A stretch of DNA of 64,000 nt, from contig NC_019866.2 of assembly GCF_002234675.1 (NCBI RefSeq), forward strand, positions 11,065,261 to 11,129,260. The letters run 5' to 3'. Position 1 is the stretch's first letter; each line of letters begins with the position of its first letter. Both the position numbers and the translations under genes were made by a program. The notes beneath the pieces were generated by a model. It had not been told where the DNA came from, did no database searches, and saw only the letters and a list, made by a program, of their open reading frames with translations. Source of the DNA: Oryzias latipes. Its lineage: Eukaryota; Chordata; Actinopteri; Beloniformes; Adrianichthyidae. Positions 44,101 through 56,219 of this stretch are shown piece by piece.

Positions 44101-47100
44101 TTTGGTTTAAAGTCCTGCTCCCAGTCTTTCTGAACTGGCCTCAGGATGTAGTCTCTATCCTCTGGCCTCACCCCCCCCCCCCCCACCACCACCCCCACCT
44201 CCACCACCCCCCTGTGCACACATCGTGCCTCTCCTCCACCATTCCATGACAGCTCCCCTGGCTGCTGCTCACTGCCGACCCAGTCTTTCATCACACAATG
44301 TCTTTCAATCACATTTATTTATTTTTTTTAATCTTTATTTACTTGAGGATTAAGATCTAAAAGATGAACTTGTTTTTCAGAGTATTTGGGTTTCATCTTC
44401 TGTCTTATCCAGAAAACCTTGTCTTCTCATCTGTCTGGTGTCACGATGAGTTATGTAATGTACACAAGCTGAAGAAGAAGGTCTTTTGTGTGTCCGACTC
44501 ATGATTACCTGCATACATATAACTGACAGATAGAAACCGTGTTTATTTTGATCTTTTCTGCATTCTTTATGCTTGAATCATGGCTTCACCTCTTTCCTCT
44601 CATTGACTTTTCATGACTGATGTGTTTTTGTTGTCTCGTTTATTTACATATGTGTCTTCACTGTTCATTGTACCTGTTGTTGTGACTTCCTGTTTTTCTC
44701 AAACATTTTCATATTTCTTCTGCTTTTTTTAATCAATTTACTAGTCGAAGTTAAACAATATTTAAAGGCTTTTTTACTAATCAGCTGTTTGCCGGCAGCT
44801 CTGGAACAACATGGAGACCAGATGCAGAGTCTGAGCTGGAAAAGGGATGGCTCCCTGCTGGCATCCTCTTGCAAGGTGAGGTTGGACTCGGCCACATCCA
44901 TATTACAAGGATCTGCCCTCTCCCCTGGGGCTGTAACAAGTATCTGAATACTCAGATATTCTCAATCTATTCCCATAAATTCGAAAAAGAATATTTACAA
45001 CATCCGAGATCGCTGACTGTCGATCTTTATCAATCTAGTAGAGTATAGTAAAAAAAATACCCTTCTGACTTTGTAATTATTGCCTTAAAATGCATAATAT
45101 AATTGGTAAAGGTTGTTTTTTTTTAAGGTATCCTATTAGTGTTATTCATAAATGAAAAAAATAAAAACTCAAGTTCATTTTACCAAAATAAGTTCTGAAA
45201 AACAATTTTTTTATTTGATTTTTATTTGAAATGGTTTATTTCAAGCAATCAAAGCAAGAATAATGCACAAAAGAAATACAATCAGCAATTATACATTCAT
45301 ACTAAGACATATCAAACTTAAGATAATTAGACATGAAATCAAAGATTGCTTGAAAGGGAGTGGAAGGAAGCAAACTTATATAATCCCACGCCTGTTCTAC
45401 CGTACCATTTACATTACATGATTTATTATTATGACTATCTAAAAAAATGGTAAATAGATTCGAATAAAAAATATGATGAATATGAATTTTAGACTAGTAC
45501 AAAAATCTTGTGATCAGTTTGTAAAACCTATCTATTGGAATCACATTAAATTGTAAGAATGGTGGTTCGATTAGTGAACCATTATTCTTGATTTTTGAAT
45601 TAAGTCCTACTCTCCCCATGAGTTAAAAAATCTTCATTCAAAACTATTTAAGGGTCTGATTCCTGTAGTTGCAGTTTGTAGCCTCTAGGTTCTGCTAGTT
45701 CCTAAAATTCCGAGCTGTATAGATCATAACTGCAGGGCTGTGTTTCCATATGGAGTTTATTTTCTTCAAATGCCAACAAGAGTAATCATGATTATTCATT
45801 AGCAGCTTTTGCAGAAGTGAAAAATGGTTGAACTTGGAACGCTCTCTAATTGCCAGTTTTAGCATTGCAACAGGGATGCCAAAGACAGTAAATGAGGGCC
45901 TGTGGAGATTTTCCTCATCAGATTGGAAACTGTTGGCAATGATGCCTCAAGTAACAGCAACAGGCTTCGTGTGAAAGCTTAATCTACCATGGTTTAAAAT
46001 TGAAATCAGCCCCCCTTAACCCCTTCTCCCAGCATGCATCTCTTTATGGCCCCATCAAACCCAATGATTTTGGTTGAACCAGCCCACAACCAGCATTTAG
46101 CTCACGGGTCCAACGATTGTGCGAAGGAAGACACAAAAGTGGAACTGACAGAAGAGATCGAGAACCTCTTTGCAGGCTGCTGTTATTATTGCCATTGTAG
46201 GAGGAGTACGAAAGGAAGCTGCTGGAAAGGGAAGAGAGGATCGTTCTGTTTTCCTCCTCTGAAGCTACACGTTGACTGATGTAAATTTGAGACACGAGAA
46301 GCTTACCAAACCTATAACCTTTGACTCCCAAACGCACCCCATGCACCTACTTAATAGGTACGACTGTTGTTCCTGTCCTCCTTGTTTGTCTTAACTTTGA
46401 CAAGGGACAAATTACTTCGCCTGTCAAAGGCTTTCATCATGGATTTCCAAATCGGGATATTCTTGACAGGATAATCGTCCTCAACGTTGCTACCAAGCCT
46501 CCCATCAGCATCAGCTTTTTTTTGAAAGAACAAGACAGCTGGGGAGGAAGAGTGTGTTTTGGTGGGGTCGAGGGGGGCCTCTGAATTTCCAGCCTTGTTG
46601 GGCTGTGGTGTCATTTCACCGAAAAAAAGGCCCCTTTCAAATCCAAGTTATTAAAGCAAATAGAGCCTACCGACATGTGGGTCCAATTCCCAGCCCTCCT
46701 ATAGCGTAAACTTGAGGGCACAGGGCCGGGTTGGGGGAGGATGAAGGGGAGACCACCTCTTCTGACAGTGGAGATCCTGACAGGTTTCATTTGAACCTTG
46801 AGGCGTGTACTTATAACACACTTTCAAGGAGAATGGCAGCATTCATTTAAGTTGAATGAAGTCCACAAGTGATTTGAGCAGAGATGCAGAAAAGCCTGTA
46901 TCATATCTGAGGCAACTGGTGGAGTCCTCAGTTTACTTTTGTTCATAAAATAATGTAGCTCTACTCCTAACTGCATTTCTCATACTGCAGGGGAGTAACT
47001 GATGAAGATCCCGCTCTTTCCCACTGTCCATCACCACAGGTCTTGATGCTGGTAACCATGGGAGACTCGGCGCAGCAGTCTGGCAGCGTAGTTTTGTTTG

Positions 47101-50100
47101 ATGAGTGCAGGGAGCGATCCCTGGGTGGAGATTCCCAGCATCTCTGTATGTTTGCGTTCATGTGAAGGTTGTGTGCAAGCCGACCTGCGTTGGAAACTTA
47201 TGAACAAGCAGCTTGAGAATGAGGCTCCGCCTCTTTGATTAAACAGCTGCCACCTCTGCGGATACACAAAGGTACACATGATGCGGGCCCTCCCATCTGT
47301 GCGTTTTATGAGTGTAGATGATGTGGATCTCTATATTCGCCATCTTCATCGCCCCTAGAGTGTGTGTTTTTCTTGTTTGAGTTTATGGGTGCACATCTGG
47401 AGCTGAACAGCCCCAGATTTGTGTGTTTGAATAGGCAGATAGTATTCTTGCTCGTGCTGTTTGCACTATAAAATGAGATAGGGCTCAAATTGACTTTAAT
47501 TGGGAGGTGTGTATATATACATATGAAGTATGTATGTTTTTAGAAATTTAAGTTAAAATCAAAAACAAAGAGATGTTGGTCTAATTCTGGTAGTTTAAGA
47601 AGCATTGCACTTTTAGATCATTCTTATTTTTAGAGATGGTCAAGTCAATTTATGGGCAAAAATAAAGCTTGTTATGTTTGCATTAAAATCCATGTATTTG
47701 GTTATTGGTTTTGCTATCTAAACTCATGCTAATTTAGGACAAAAATGGGAATCCTCCTCATCCAGTAGTCCAGCTTAAATGTCTATCCCCCCAAAAAAAT
47801 CCCAGATGAGCATGGAAGAATAAAAAAGTGAGCAAAAGCAACTAAAAATAGCTTGTAGTGTTGTCTTTTTGAAACAGGTGGCTTCTTATCCAGAGGTGGA
47901 GGAGGAGTTGTACACACGTGTTGTTCCTGTGGTGCTCTGTGAGCCTTTGGCTTAGTCCTAGGTCATGGAGGCGTGCCGGCATGTCTGTGGAACATCACAG
48001 TCGTGGGTGGGCCACACTCACATGCCCGCAAGATGGACAACCAAGGAGATTGGGCTAAAAAAACAACATTAGTCAAAACCCTTGTTTGCTATCCCAGTCA
48101 AAAACAGCAAATAGATGCTTTCTTTGACTTCTAAGAGCACTGCAAAAAGAAAAGCAGCATTTTTGCTCATCTTTAATGTGGGAGGAAACGGCAGATGCTG
48201 CTGCTGATGTTCGCTGACGTTTGATGTATTTATGTAAGCGTTACTATCGTAGTCGGCCTCCTGAATCACTTCGGCAAGTGTTTTTGTGTGTGTGTATGAT
48301 TTAGACGATGTGATTATAAGTATTAGCTGCTCTGTTTCATGCACCTCTGTGATCCCAGTCACACAGCAGTATTGAGTGACACGGCTGCAGACACAAATGT
48401 CCTGCACAGCCTGATCTCATTAGGCCCCATTTCCTTCCAATCATACAGAAGTCTCTCTGATTGGCTGCTTTGATTGATGCCGAATGTGTATTTTGGCTGG
48501 CCGGGGTCAAGGCGCACGAGGCCGTGGAGGGGTTACTGGTTTGCGTTTATCAAGTCAGTAAGATGTGACTGATAAACGAGAGAACTTGTTTTATATTTGA
48601 TCAAGGGTTGATGGAATCTCTTATTTGAATACTTTCAAGATCTAGCTTTAATATCAAAGGAGCTCCTTAAATTTGTATTAAATAAGTCAGTTAAGTGAGA
48701 TCCCTGTAAGATGTTTGAAGTCATTTGGAAATCTTTTGCAGGTTAAAATTCTTGTCTGTCAGTAATTCCTACATTCATAACTCTACACTCACCGGCTGCT
48801 ATATTAGGCAGACCTTTCTAGTACCTGGTTGGACCCCCCTTTGCCTTTAGAACTGCCTTAATCCTTTATGGCATAGCACTACATCCCAAAGCTGCTATAT
48901 TGGGTTGAGATCTGGTGACTGTGGAGGCCATTTAAGTCCAGTGAACTCATTCACGTTCAAGAAACCAGTCTAAGATGATTCCAGCTTTATGACATGGAGC
49001 GTTATTCTGCTAGAGGTAGCCACCAGAAGATGGTACTCTGTGGTCAGAAAGGGATGGACATGGTCAGCAACAGTACTCAGTTAGGCTGTGGCATTGTAAA
49101 CATGCTCAACTGGTACTAGGGGGCCCCAAGTGTACCAAGAAAATATTCCCCACACCATTATTCCACCACCACCACCAGCTTGAACCGTTGATACAAGGCA
49201 GGATGGATCCATGCTTTCATGTTGTTGATGCCAAATTCTGACTCTTCCATCCAAATATGCCAGCAGAAATGGAGACTCATGAGACCAGACAATGTTTTTC
49301 CAATTTTCTACTGTCCAGTTTTGGTGAACCTGTGTGAATTGTAGCCCTAGTTTCCTGTTCTTAGCTGACAGGAGTGTGAATTGATGTGGTCTTCTGCTAG
49401 CCCATCTTCCTCAAGCTTGGACATGTTGTGCATTCAGAGATGCTCTTCTGCAGACCTCGGTTGGAACCAGTGGTTATTTGTTGCCTTTCTGCCTGCCTGG
49501 AACCAGTCTGGCCATTCTCCTCTGACCTCTGTCGCACGCTGGATATTTTCTCTTTTTCCGACCATTCTCTGTAAACCCTTGAGATGGTTGAGGGTGGAAA
49601 TCCCAGTAGATCAGCAGTTTCTGATGTATTTAGACCAGCCCGTCTGGCACCAACAACCATGCCACGTTCAAAGTCACTTCAGTCACTTTTCTTTCCCATT
49701 CTGATTCCCGGTTTGCAGCAAATTGTCTTGACCATGTCTACCCGCTGTTGCGAATGGGGGTTGAGCAAGTACCCAGGCGCAGAGAGGAGGAGGAGGCAGA
49801 AGGTTCCAGGTGAAGAGATGTTTGATAAAGTGACAAAACTACAAACCAAAAACCACTCCTTAAGCAGGCAAACCAAAACTCAAAACTTGAAACACTCGTA
49901 ACACTCGAAACAGGGGAAGAGCATAATAACAAACTATGGAGCAGGACAGGAGGAAGGGAAAGACGAGACTTAAATACACACAGACAAGACGAGACACAGG
50001 TGAACACAATCAGGACAGGTGGGGAAAAGGCAAAACTCGAAACCAACACAAAACAGGAAATCCTACAAAATAAAACAGGAAGTTAACTCAAAGCATCAAA

Positions 50101-50382
50101 GAACAAAGAACAACTAGAATACAAAAGCAAAGAAACCAAAACCGTGACACACGCCTAAATGCATGAACTTGCTGCCATGTGATTGACTGATTAGAAATTT
50201 GTGCTAACAAGCAGTTGGACAGGTATGCCTAATTAAGCTATATAATAAAGTTATATAATAAATATAAAAGGTAAATAAAGATGCATAACTGTACAAAGTT
50301 TTAAAATGTTTCCTTTCTGGTGCATTGCCAGGACAAGATGTTGCGGGTGTTTGATCCCCGAGCCCAGCTGACACCTGTGCAG
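41169..50382 (+). CDS. coro7: coro7, coronin 7, first seven coding exons (5' part)
   Basis: Tandem beta-propeller coronin that works at the Golgi and trans-Golgi network in vesicle export and F-actin control (known for the family). Coding exons 41169-41228, 42391-42487, 42635-42715, 43000-43070, 43617-43803, 44799-44875 and 50332-50382 total 624 nt (208 codons) with all phases consistent. The start is MNRFKTSKYKNT (human MNRFRVSKFRHT). Later matches include EWINNVRGGSFSCQGNHIKAS, shortened here to its core INNVRGG...NHIKASS, then HSDLVTDMDFNPFDD, ATCSADETVKLWHL and CKDKMLRVFDPRAQ, the first WD40 repeats of propeller one. About three quarters of the protein (human about 925 aa) is missing and should lie to the right. 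Exon 7 is flanked by a 5.5-kb intron and one of more than 13.6 kb. Confidence 0.93.
43092..43296. mobile_element. 205-bp MITE with 17-bp terminal inverted repeats
   Basis: The left end CCCTTGTGCTATCTTAG and the inverted right end CCCTTGTGCTATCCTAG agree at 16 of 17 positions. The inner part repeats the theme (GATGACCCCA... and ...AGATGACCCAACT), giving long imperfect palindromy. No coding capacity. Superfamily not assigned. It lies in coro7 intron 4 and abuts a decayed TTAA-type element. Confidence 0.8.
43302..43512 (-). repeat. TTAA-type miniature element, internally deleted copy
   Basis: Minus-strand copy: TACATTTCTGAGTATTTC, GTGAATCAGGAGCAG, then a jump to AGATCAAAGATGAACGGAGT and GAGATTTTAA at 43512. 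Compared with the 648-bp copy the middle is deleted. Its left end is missing at the junction with the MITE at 43092-43296. Confidence 0.6.
44168..44213 (+). repeat. C-rich low-complexity tract in coro7 intron 5
   Basis: A run of about 16 C residues followed by CCACC units, strongly strand-asymmetric. The complementary strand could form G-quadruplexes. Confidence 0.7.
45222..45660 (-). repeat. Probable LINE 3'-end remnant in coro7 intron 6
   Basis: Read on the minus strand, the phrases GTGGGATTATATAAGTTTGC and TTGCTTGAAATAAA resemble the 3' UTR of a common teleost LINE that ends in an AATAAA signal. No open frame, and the boundaries are loose. Confidence 0.4.
45700..48780. other. coro7 intron 6, left part, no further gene seen
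   Basis: Unremarkable intronic sequence with short open frames lacking recognisable domains. Nothing supported between the LINE remnant and the Tc1-like element. Confidence 0.4.
48782..50245 (-). mobile_element. Tc1-like DNA transposon relic, interrupted by another repeat
   Basis: The ends CTACACTCACCGGC (left) and AGCAGTTGGACAGGT... (right, worn) are those of a Tc1-like family widespread in fish. On the minus strand 49660-49397 encodes the N-terminal DNA-binding part (MVVGARRAGLNTSETADLLG, ISRVYREWSEKEK). The left half corresponds to the remaining transposase in broken frames, with large internal loss near 48830. A foreign segment of about 410 bp splits the region between the transposase start and the right terminus. 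It is inactive by these criteria. It lies in coro7 intron 6, just left of exon 7. Confidence 0.85.
49745..50152. mobile_element. Unclassified repeat inserted into the Tc1-like element
   Basis: It begins near GCTGTTGCGAATGGGGG and ends near ACCGTGACA. It is purine-rich on the plus strand with phrases such as GACTTAAATACACACAGACA and ACAGGTGAACACAATCAGG that I recognise from a common fish dispersed repeat. It has no open frame of note, and its class and target duplication were not established. Its insertion postdates the Tc1-like copy. Confidence 0.6.
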
Positions 50383-52024
50383 GTGAGTCCTCCATAATAA
50401 ATATCAGCATTGCATTAAAAAATGATCTTAACTGCTTTGAGGAAGAGGTGACATTTTTATTTTTGGTTTCTATCTTGGTTTGGGCCAATCAGAAAAGGCT
50501 AAGACTTTATGTATTTATACCAAACCAGCTAATGTCTAACTGATTGACAATCTTTTTTGATGAATAAAGAATTGTTAAAACTTTGAAATTAATAAATAAA
50601 TACAATAATTTGTTTTTAACACATTTGAACAATTTAAAAAAAGCTTGCAATCATGTTTTTCTGATTAAAAAGTCTAAAAAAACATAATTTACTAAAATGT
50701 GTTTAAAAAGCTTCAGGAGCTTCTGTATGGATGAATAAATACATGTGGCTAGAAAGCTTTGATTAAAATTAAAATCTAAAAAATTTATTACATGTAATAA
50801 ATGAAAATCCAAGGACTTATTAAAAATACTTTTTTTTTAACTCAATATACATACATTTGAGTTTTTGAGAGTGAAAGTCTGTTACTCACCCTATCAGATA
50901 ATCTGCATCAACAAATTTACTTTTGACATTCTGGTTGAGTTCACATGAATCTAAAAATGTCAAGTGTGAAAATACTAATATATCAAGAGGTAAATGCCTT
51001 TATTTTCCCACCTTTTTTGACTCTTTTTTTTTTTTTTTTTTTAAAGAAAAAAGTACCATCACTAACTGTACATTTATATTTGGTACATTTGGTATGATAA
51101 ATACACATGTCCTTGACCATTCTTGCCGTTTGCTATGAGTTCATCTTTTTTCCACGCTGTATGTAATAAACATGTTGACAGTAACCCTGAAAGTTCACCG
51201 CTGGCCACTCCGGGTGACTCATCACGTATTGATTTATGAATGTGTTGCTCTCTACTCTCCACTTCCCACGGTACCCATCCCACACTAATCTGCTGTGAAC
51301 TCCACCACTCACACCACTTTTTTTTATTTTTTTTTAATGCAGATCTCTCACCAATGACCCACCAGATCTGAGCTTATAGGGCTGCATCTGAACCTGCAGC
51401 AATGAGGAAGTGGAGTGGTTGGGCATTAGTTTGTTAAGGGAAGATGAAGGAGGGGCACAGAGGGTGCCATGAGAGGCTGCTTTTCTCGAGAGCAAATATT
51501 CTCACACATTTCAGTGGCAGACCTCCCAGGGTGCTTTAATTACTGGGATGCTCAGCCTGCCTCATGGCCTCTCTGGTTTGTAAATATGAGGAATCCTGCA
51601 AAAACACTACATGCCACAGTGGAATGAATATCCCATGGCAGAAATAGCTGGAAGGCATCTCAACTGGTACAGCAGGGAAACGGAGCACTTTTATGTGCCT
51701 TATGGGGTTGTGCACGTTTTGACTCTTGCATCTACAGTAAAGGTGCAACCAGGAGTTCCTGATACGGTTAGAAAACGTTTAATAGCATGTTATGATAAAA
51801 TCTGAGGTGCAGAGAGCTTTCGAATGAAAGGTGATTACCAACAAAATGTAGACTATATTTATTTCACATGTACGGGTTTGTTACATCTTTTGACAAATGA
51901 CCATCTTTGACGCTTTAACTTCATTAAACAAGCATGTATGTATGGTCGCCATAGTTTCATTTAAGGTTGAGAAAAAAAAAAAAGAATTCCAAAAAGGCTT
52001 TATGTCAGGGTCAACAGTTATGAA

Positions 52025-52267
52025 TTAAAGACGCACTCCGGTCATGTTTTGAGCTATTTTTAAGTTTTCCCAGTGGTCATTTAGTTATAACTATGCTGTT
52101 TTTAGCCTAAAATAAAGAGTGGCAGTAGTTCATTAGAAATGGAGTTGTGGGCGGGATGGTTGCAACCCCACTTTTCCTCTTAATTTTCTTCATTTATGTC
52201 CTCCATCATCAGAAAAATGGCAAAAGAACATGTTAAAAACACAATTTTGATCAGAGTGGGTCTTTAA
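52025..52267 (+). mobile_element. TTAA-type miniature element, short 243-bp copy
   Basis: Both termini are present: TTAAAGACGCACTCCGGTCA on the left and GATCAGAGTGGGTCTTTAA on the right, inverted relative to each other and each ending in TTAA. The centre of the 648-bp form is deleted. TTAA at both edges fits a TTAA-duplicating (piggyBac-like) mobiliser, but no transposase is present. Confidence 0.7.
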
Positions 52268-53769
52268 CATTAAAGCAGCTTTTTATTAGCAATCACATTG
52301 GAAGTGGATGTATTTCTGTCAATAAAACTGCTTCTCTTTATACTTTTAAAATGGGGACTAAGGACAATGACATCAACAAGTAGAGCTATAAAATGAGGTC
52401 AACCCAACTGTGTTTGAAGATGTACCATCTGCCTCCACTTGGTTGTGTTGTACGGATTTATAGGATCTTGACATTATTAGGTGGATTACAATGTCATTTG
52501 ATATATAGTATAAACTAAAAAACATGTTAAGATCTTGTTCCAGATTTTTAGCAGTGCTGAAATAAAATGCATGCAGTAGTGGCAGTTGTTTTTATGAAAA
52601 TAGGGTTTATTGCACCAAAGTAGGTATTGCAACCTCAAGTAGCTTGTAGAGAAAAGACACAAAGATACGTCCATTCTTGCACTTTACTGCATCTTAAGTC
52701 AACGACTGATCAGCCAAATTTTTCTTAAAACGCAGCACCTCCTGTACAAGACGTAGACGTCTTTCTGACTAGTATGAGAACAATCCGCATTGAAACAGGC
52801 AGAGCGCCACTTACGTGTGTTCTGACAATTTTCTTACTCTTTATCAACAAATGGAGTTTTCTGGATGAAGGTAGCTCTTCATATTTGCATTTTCTTCCCC
52901 TTTTTCCTGGGCAATCGAAAAAAGAAATTTTAATTTAAAACTTTAAGCTGCCACTTCTTGGAAAGCAAACAAAAAGTTGAACTTTTGTTTTGTCTTCACC
53001 ATGTTAAAATATTGCTGCAGCCTATTTTGAATGAACTAGGACATGCTCAAAATATAAATGCAAATGTTTCTGTCCCTGCAGCACACAGACACGCTAACAT
53101 AACCTTTACCAAGAATATAGCCTTTTAATAGGGAGTGAATGTATACTTGATCAGCATGTTTTTGCAGGACTTTTATCTTTCTTTTTCCTTTCCTTGTGAT
53201 ATTTTTGAGCCTAAATTGTTGTTAAAGTTCCCAAAAAAACTCATTATAATCAATATCAAACTGTCTATGATTCATGTGTTAACAAAAATAAATACTTTAG
53301 GGTGCTGGGCCACTAGCAAACTTGGCCACTTTTTAGTCTTCAAACTTTCTTAGTGTTCTCTTTTTGCCTTTTCCTCCATCTGTCTAATGAATGCCTTGGG
53401 CCTTGTTGCCACGGAGAGCATCAAGCTGTGCAAATGCAGTGACCCGTCTGTACTCCCGAGCCCAGCACATGACTTTTACACCCCAAACCTCGCTGAGCAG
53501 AGCCACAGATCAAAGTTATTAAAGGGCTGTGTTGGCATTTGGTTTGGTGCTCTTTGCCTTTCTTCCCCTCTCGTTCCCTGTAATGCACAAGGTCCAGCTT
53601 CAAGAGGCTTTGGTTTAGAGGCCTCCGAGTGGGCAAAGCCTCGCCCCGACAGCTTCAGATGTGCAGCTGTCTCTGTTGCCTGACAACATCCCTCAACTCT
53701 TCTCAGCACCCCGTTTTTTGAGGGCTGCTTCACAGCAAGCAGGGGGTGAATCCTTAACATCTTTACGTT

Positions 53770-54417
53770 TTAAAGTCCCACTTAGGTCATCTTTTGAGCT
53801 CTGTCAAAAGCATTCCCAGTGGTCATTTAATTATAATGATGCTGTTTTTAACTAAAAGAAAAAAGAAAAAAAACCTGTGTCATTTCCTGGTCTAGGACAT
53901 ACTTTCTGCAGAGTGGCAGCATATCATTAGAAATTCGCCTCTGAGTCGTGGGTGGGACTGTTGGCGCGGAGCAACCCCGGTCCCCAATTCCCGTCACACA
54001 TCTGTTAACATGCTCTCCTGCTAGCTTGCAGCCTCTCACAGCCCAAACCTAACATTACCGGTGCAACAACTGGAGCAATTTTGGACTATCCAGCTTACAG
54101 TTTTGAGCCAGATGCTCCCTCGGCCATGATAAACAAAGATGTGTATGGATCTACTCGTCTACAAGTGGAAGCATTGGAACGGAGCGGAGCAGGGAGCTTG
54201 TGGCCCGCCCATTGTACTTTCTACATAACAACTACAGTATTTTTTTCCGAACAGCATTTTTTCATCTGCTCCTGATTCACAAGGATTTAAATAAAGCATA
54301 CTCAGAATTGTTATTTTGAGCCTAATTTTCTTTATAAATGTCCTTCATCATGACAAAAATGCCACAAGAGCACTGTAAAACTCAGAAAACACTATTTTTA
54401 TCAAAGTGGGTCTTTAA
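53770..54417 (+). mobile_element. TTAA-type miniature element, fullest copy (648 bp)
   Basis: Left end TTAAAGTCCCACTTAGGTCA, right end TATCAAAGTGGGTCTTTAA. The inverted repeats cover about 15 bp and start with TTAA on both sides. Internal blocks (CCCAGTGGTCATTTAATTAT, CAGCCTCTCACAGCCCAAAC, CTGCTCCTGATTCACA) recur in the other copies. There is a 64-codon open frame at 54081-54275 but no transposase similarity, so it is non-autonomous. Confidence 0.75.
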
Positions 54418-55829
54418 CACCACAAATCTGATTATTACACAGCATTGCATTTGTGGTTTGGAAAACCTAAAACATCTTAGTTTATTGCATTTTCTACTCT
54501 TTATATTTGATCTCTCTCCTAGATCTAATGGGAAAGGCCACTCTAGCCAAAATAAACAAATGGGGTCAAAGAACTGCTCAATTATCTAATTTTGAGGCTT
54601 ATTTAGTCAAACATATTGCACTTCTTCGGGTTGTAGAAGAACAAAAGCTCGCTTTGTTTCCCTTTTTCAGCAAAAGATTCTATAAAATAAATGTTTGAAC
54701 AATTGCTGGATCCCCAGTTTGGCATGCTATTGTGACAAAGGACCTTAAAAATTTGTAGACGAAGATAAAATCACAGTTTTTTCCCTTGTCCGAGTATAAA
54801 ATGCACATGCTTTAAGAATGGTAAAGTGGTGAATCATCAAGTTCTAAACTTAACCTTAACTGTGTTTTTTTCTTTGCTATTCTTGGTCGCACACTCCCTG
54901 GCCTAACATCCCTTAGGCCTCCACCCTGACTGCTCAGACTCTGCACTCAAACTGCCCTGTAGGAAGCTGCTCCTAATGGGACACGTGCCGTTTTGCGGGC
55001 ATCTGAGTCTCCTTTTTTCCTCCCCCCCCTCGCGTCTTTGGAACCATGTACCGTATATTTGCTGAGTGTGCGGTTCTGTAAGTGTGCTTGTGTGCGAGTT
55101 TACCATATGTGTTTTAAATTACAGTGCTGAAAATACCCCTCATAGTTTTTGACCACTATCAGCCGGAGAGCTGTCGATCTGCAGTCCCTGGAAAAGCAGA
55201 GAGACTGGAAAAAAGGAATAGATTGCTGGACTCTGGGCCAGATTCCTCTTTTTCAGCTGGAGCTTGTGCTGCTCAGGGTGAAATTAGAGAGGACCACTGG
55301 CGGGAATGGGTTTGGACTTGATGAGGTAGAGCCAAGCAAAAGCATGGTGGTTTTAGCTCTGTACCATCTTTCAAACCATGACAGAAATTACAGCCTCAGC
55401 CCCCTGGTAGGTGTGTGTCTCCAGTCTCAATCATCCTAAACTACATTTGTATCTTTATCCCTAAATATATCTTTGAAATAATCTGTTTTTTGGGGGAGTT
55501 GGGAATGTTAATACTCAGGTTTCTCTTTACAGGGAGAATTAAACAGCTAGCAGGGATGGGGAGCTGGGATTTTGTATGGACTCTGGCACAAAGCACAATG
55601 AAAGTCTTTGCTGCAGAACAGTTCTGTTTGTACTACAGATTCCAACCCATAGAACAGACAGGAAGGAGAAACATTCAGAAAGATGAGATACGTTTTATTT
55701 TGATGCCCTTGTCCTTCTCTGGAAACAGAAAAGGAGACAAAACAAAAAGATAGATTTCTGGCTTGGAAATATGATTTTCTTTTCTATATACTTGACTGAT
55801 TTTGGTGAGTTTTATATAGCAGACGTGAG

Positions 55830-56219
55830 GCAGAATGACAAATCTACATTCTAGTCTACATGTACATCTTTGTTTCCTCGTCCAAACTGGCATTTGGCTC
55901 AGAACTGTACAGCTGGATAGCTCCAATATTGCTCACCATTTTGTTGCACCGCTAATGTTAGGTTGAGGGGCTGTAAGCTAGCAGGAGAAAGTGTAAACTG
56001 ATGGGTGAGGGGAAGTGGGGTGGGAGATGCACCACGCTAACGATCCCACCCACAACTCAGAGGCAATTTCTGATGAACTTCTGCCGCTCTGCAGAAACTA
56101 TGTCCAAGAAAATGACACCGTTTTTTTCAATTTTGGATAAAAAATGCATAATTATAATTAAAAGACCACTGGGGGACACTCTTAGAATAGATCAAAAGAT
56201 GATTGGAGTGGATTTTTAA
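55830..56219 (-). repeat. TTAA-type miniature element, inverted partial copy
   Basis: The terminus AGATGATTGGAGTGGATTTTTAA at its outer edge ends in TTAA at 56216-56219. Inward lie GAAACTATGTCCAAGAAAATG, CCACCCACAACTCAGAGGC and CTAATGTTAGGTTGAGGGG, the reverse complement of the copy at 53770. The other terminus is missing. Confidence 0.6.
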
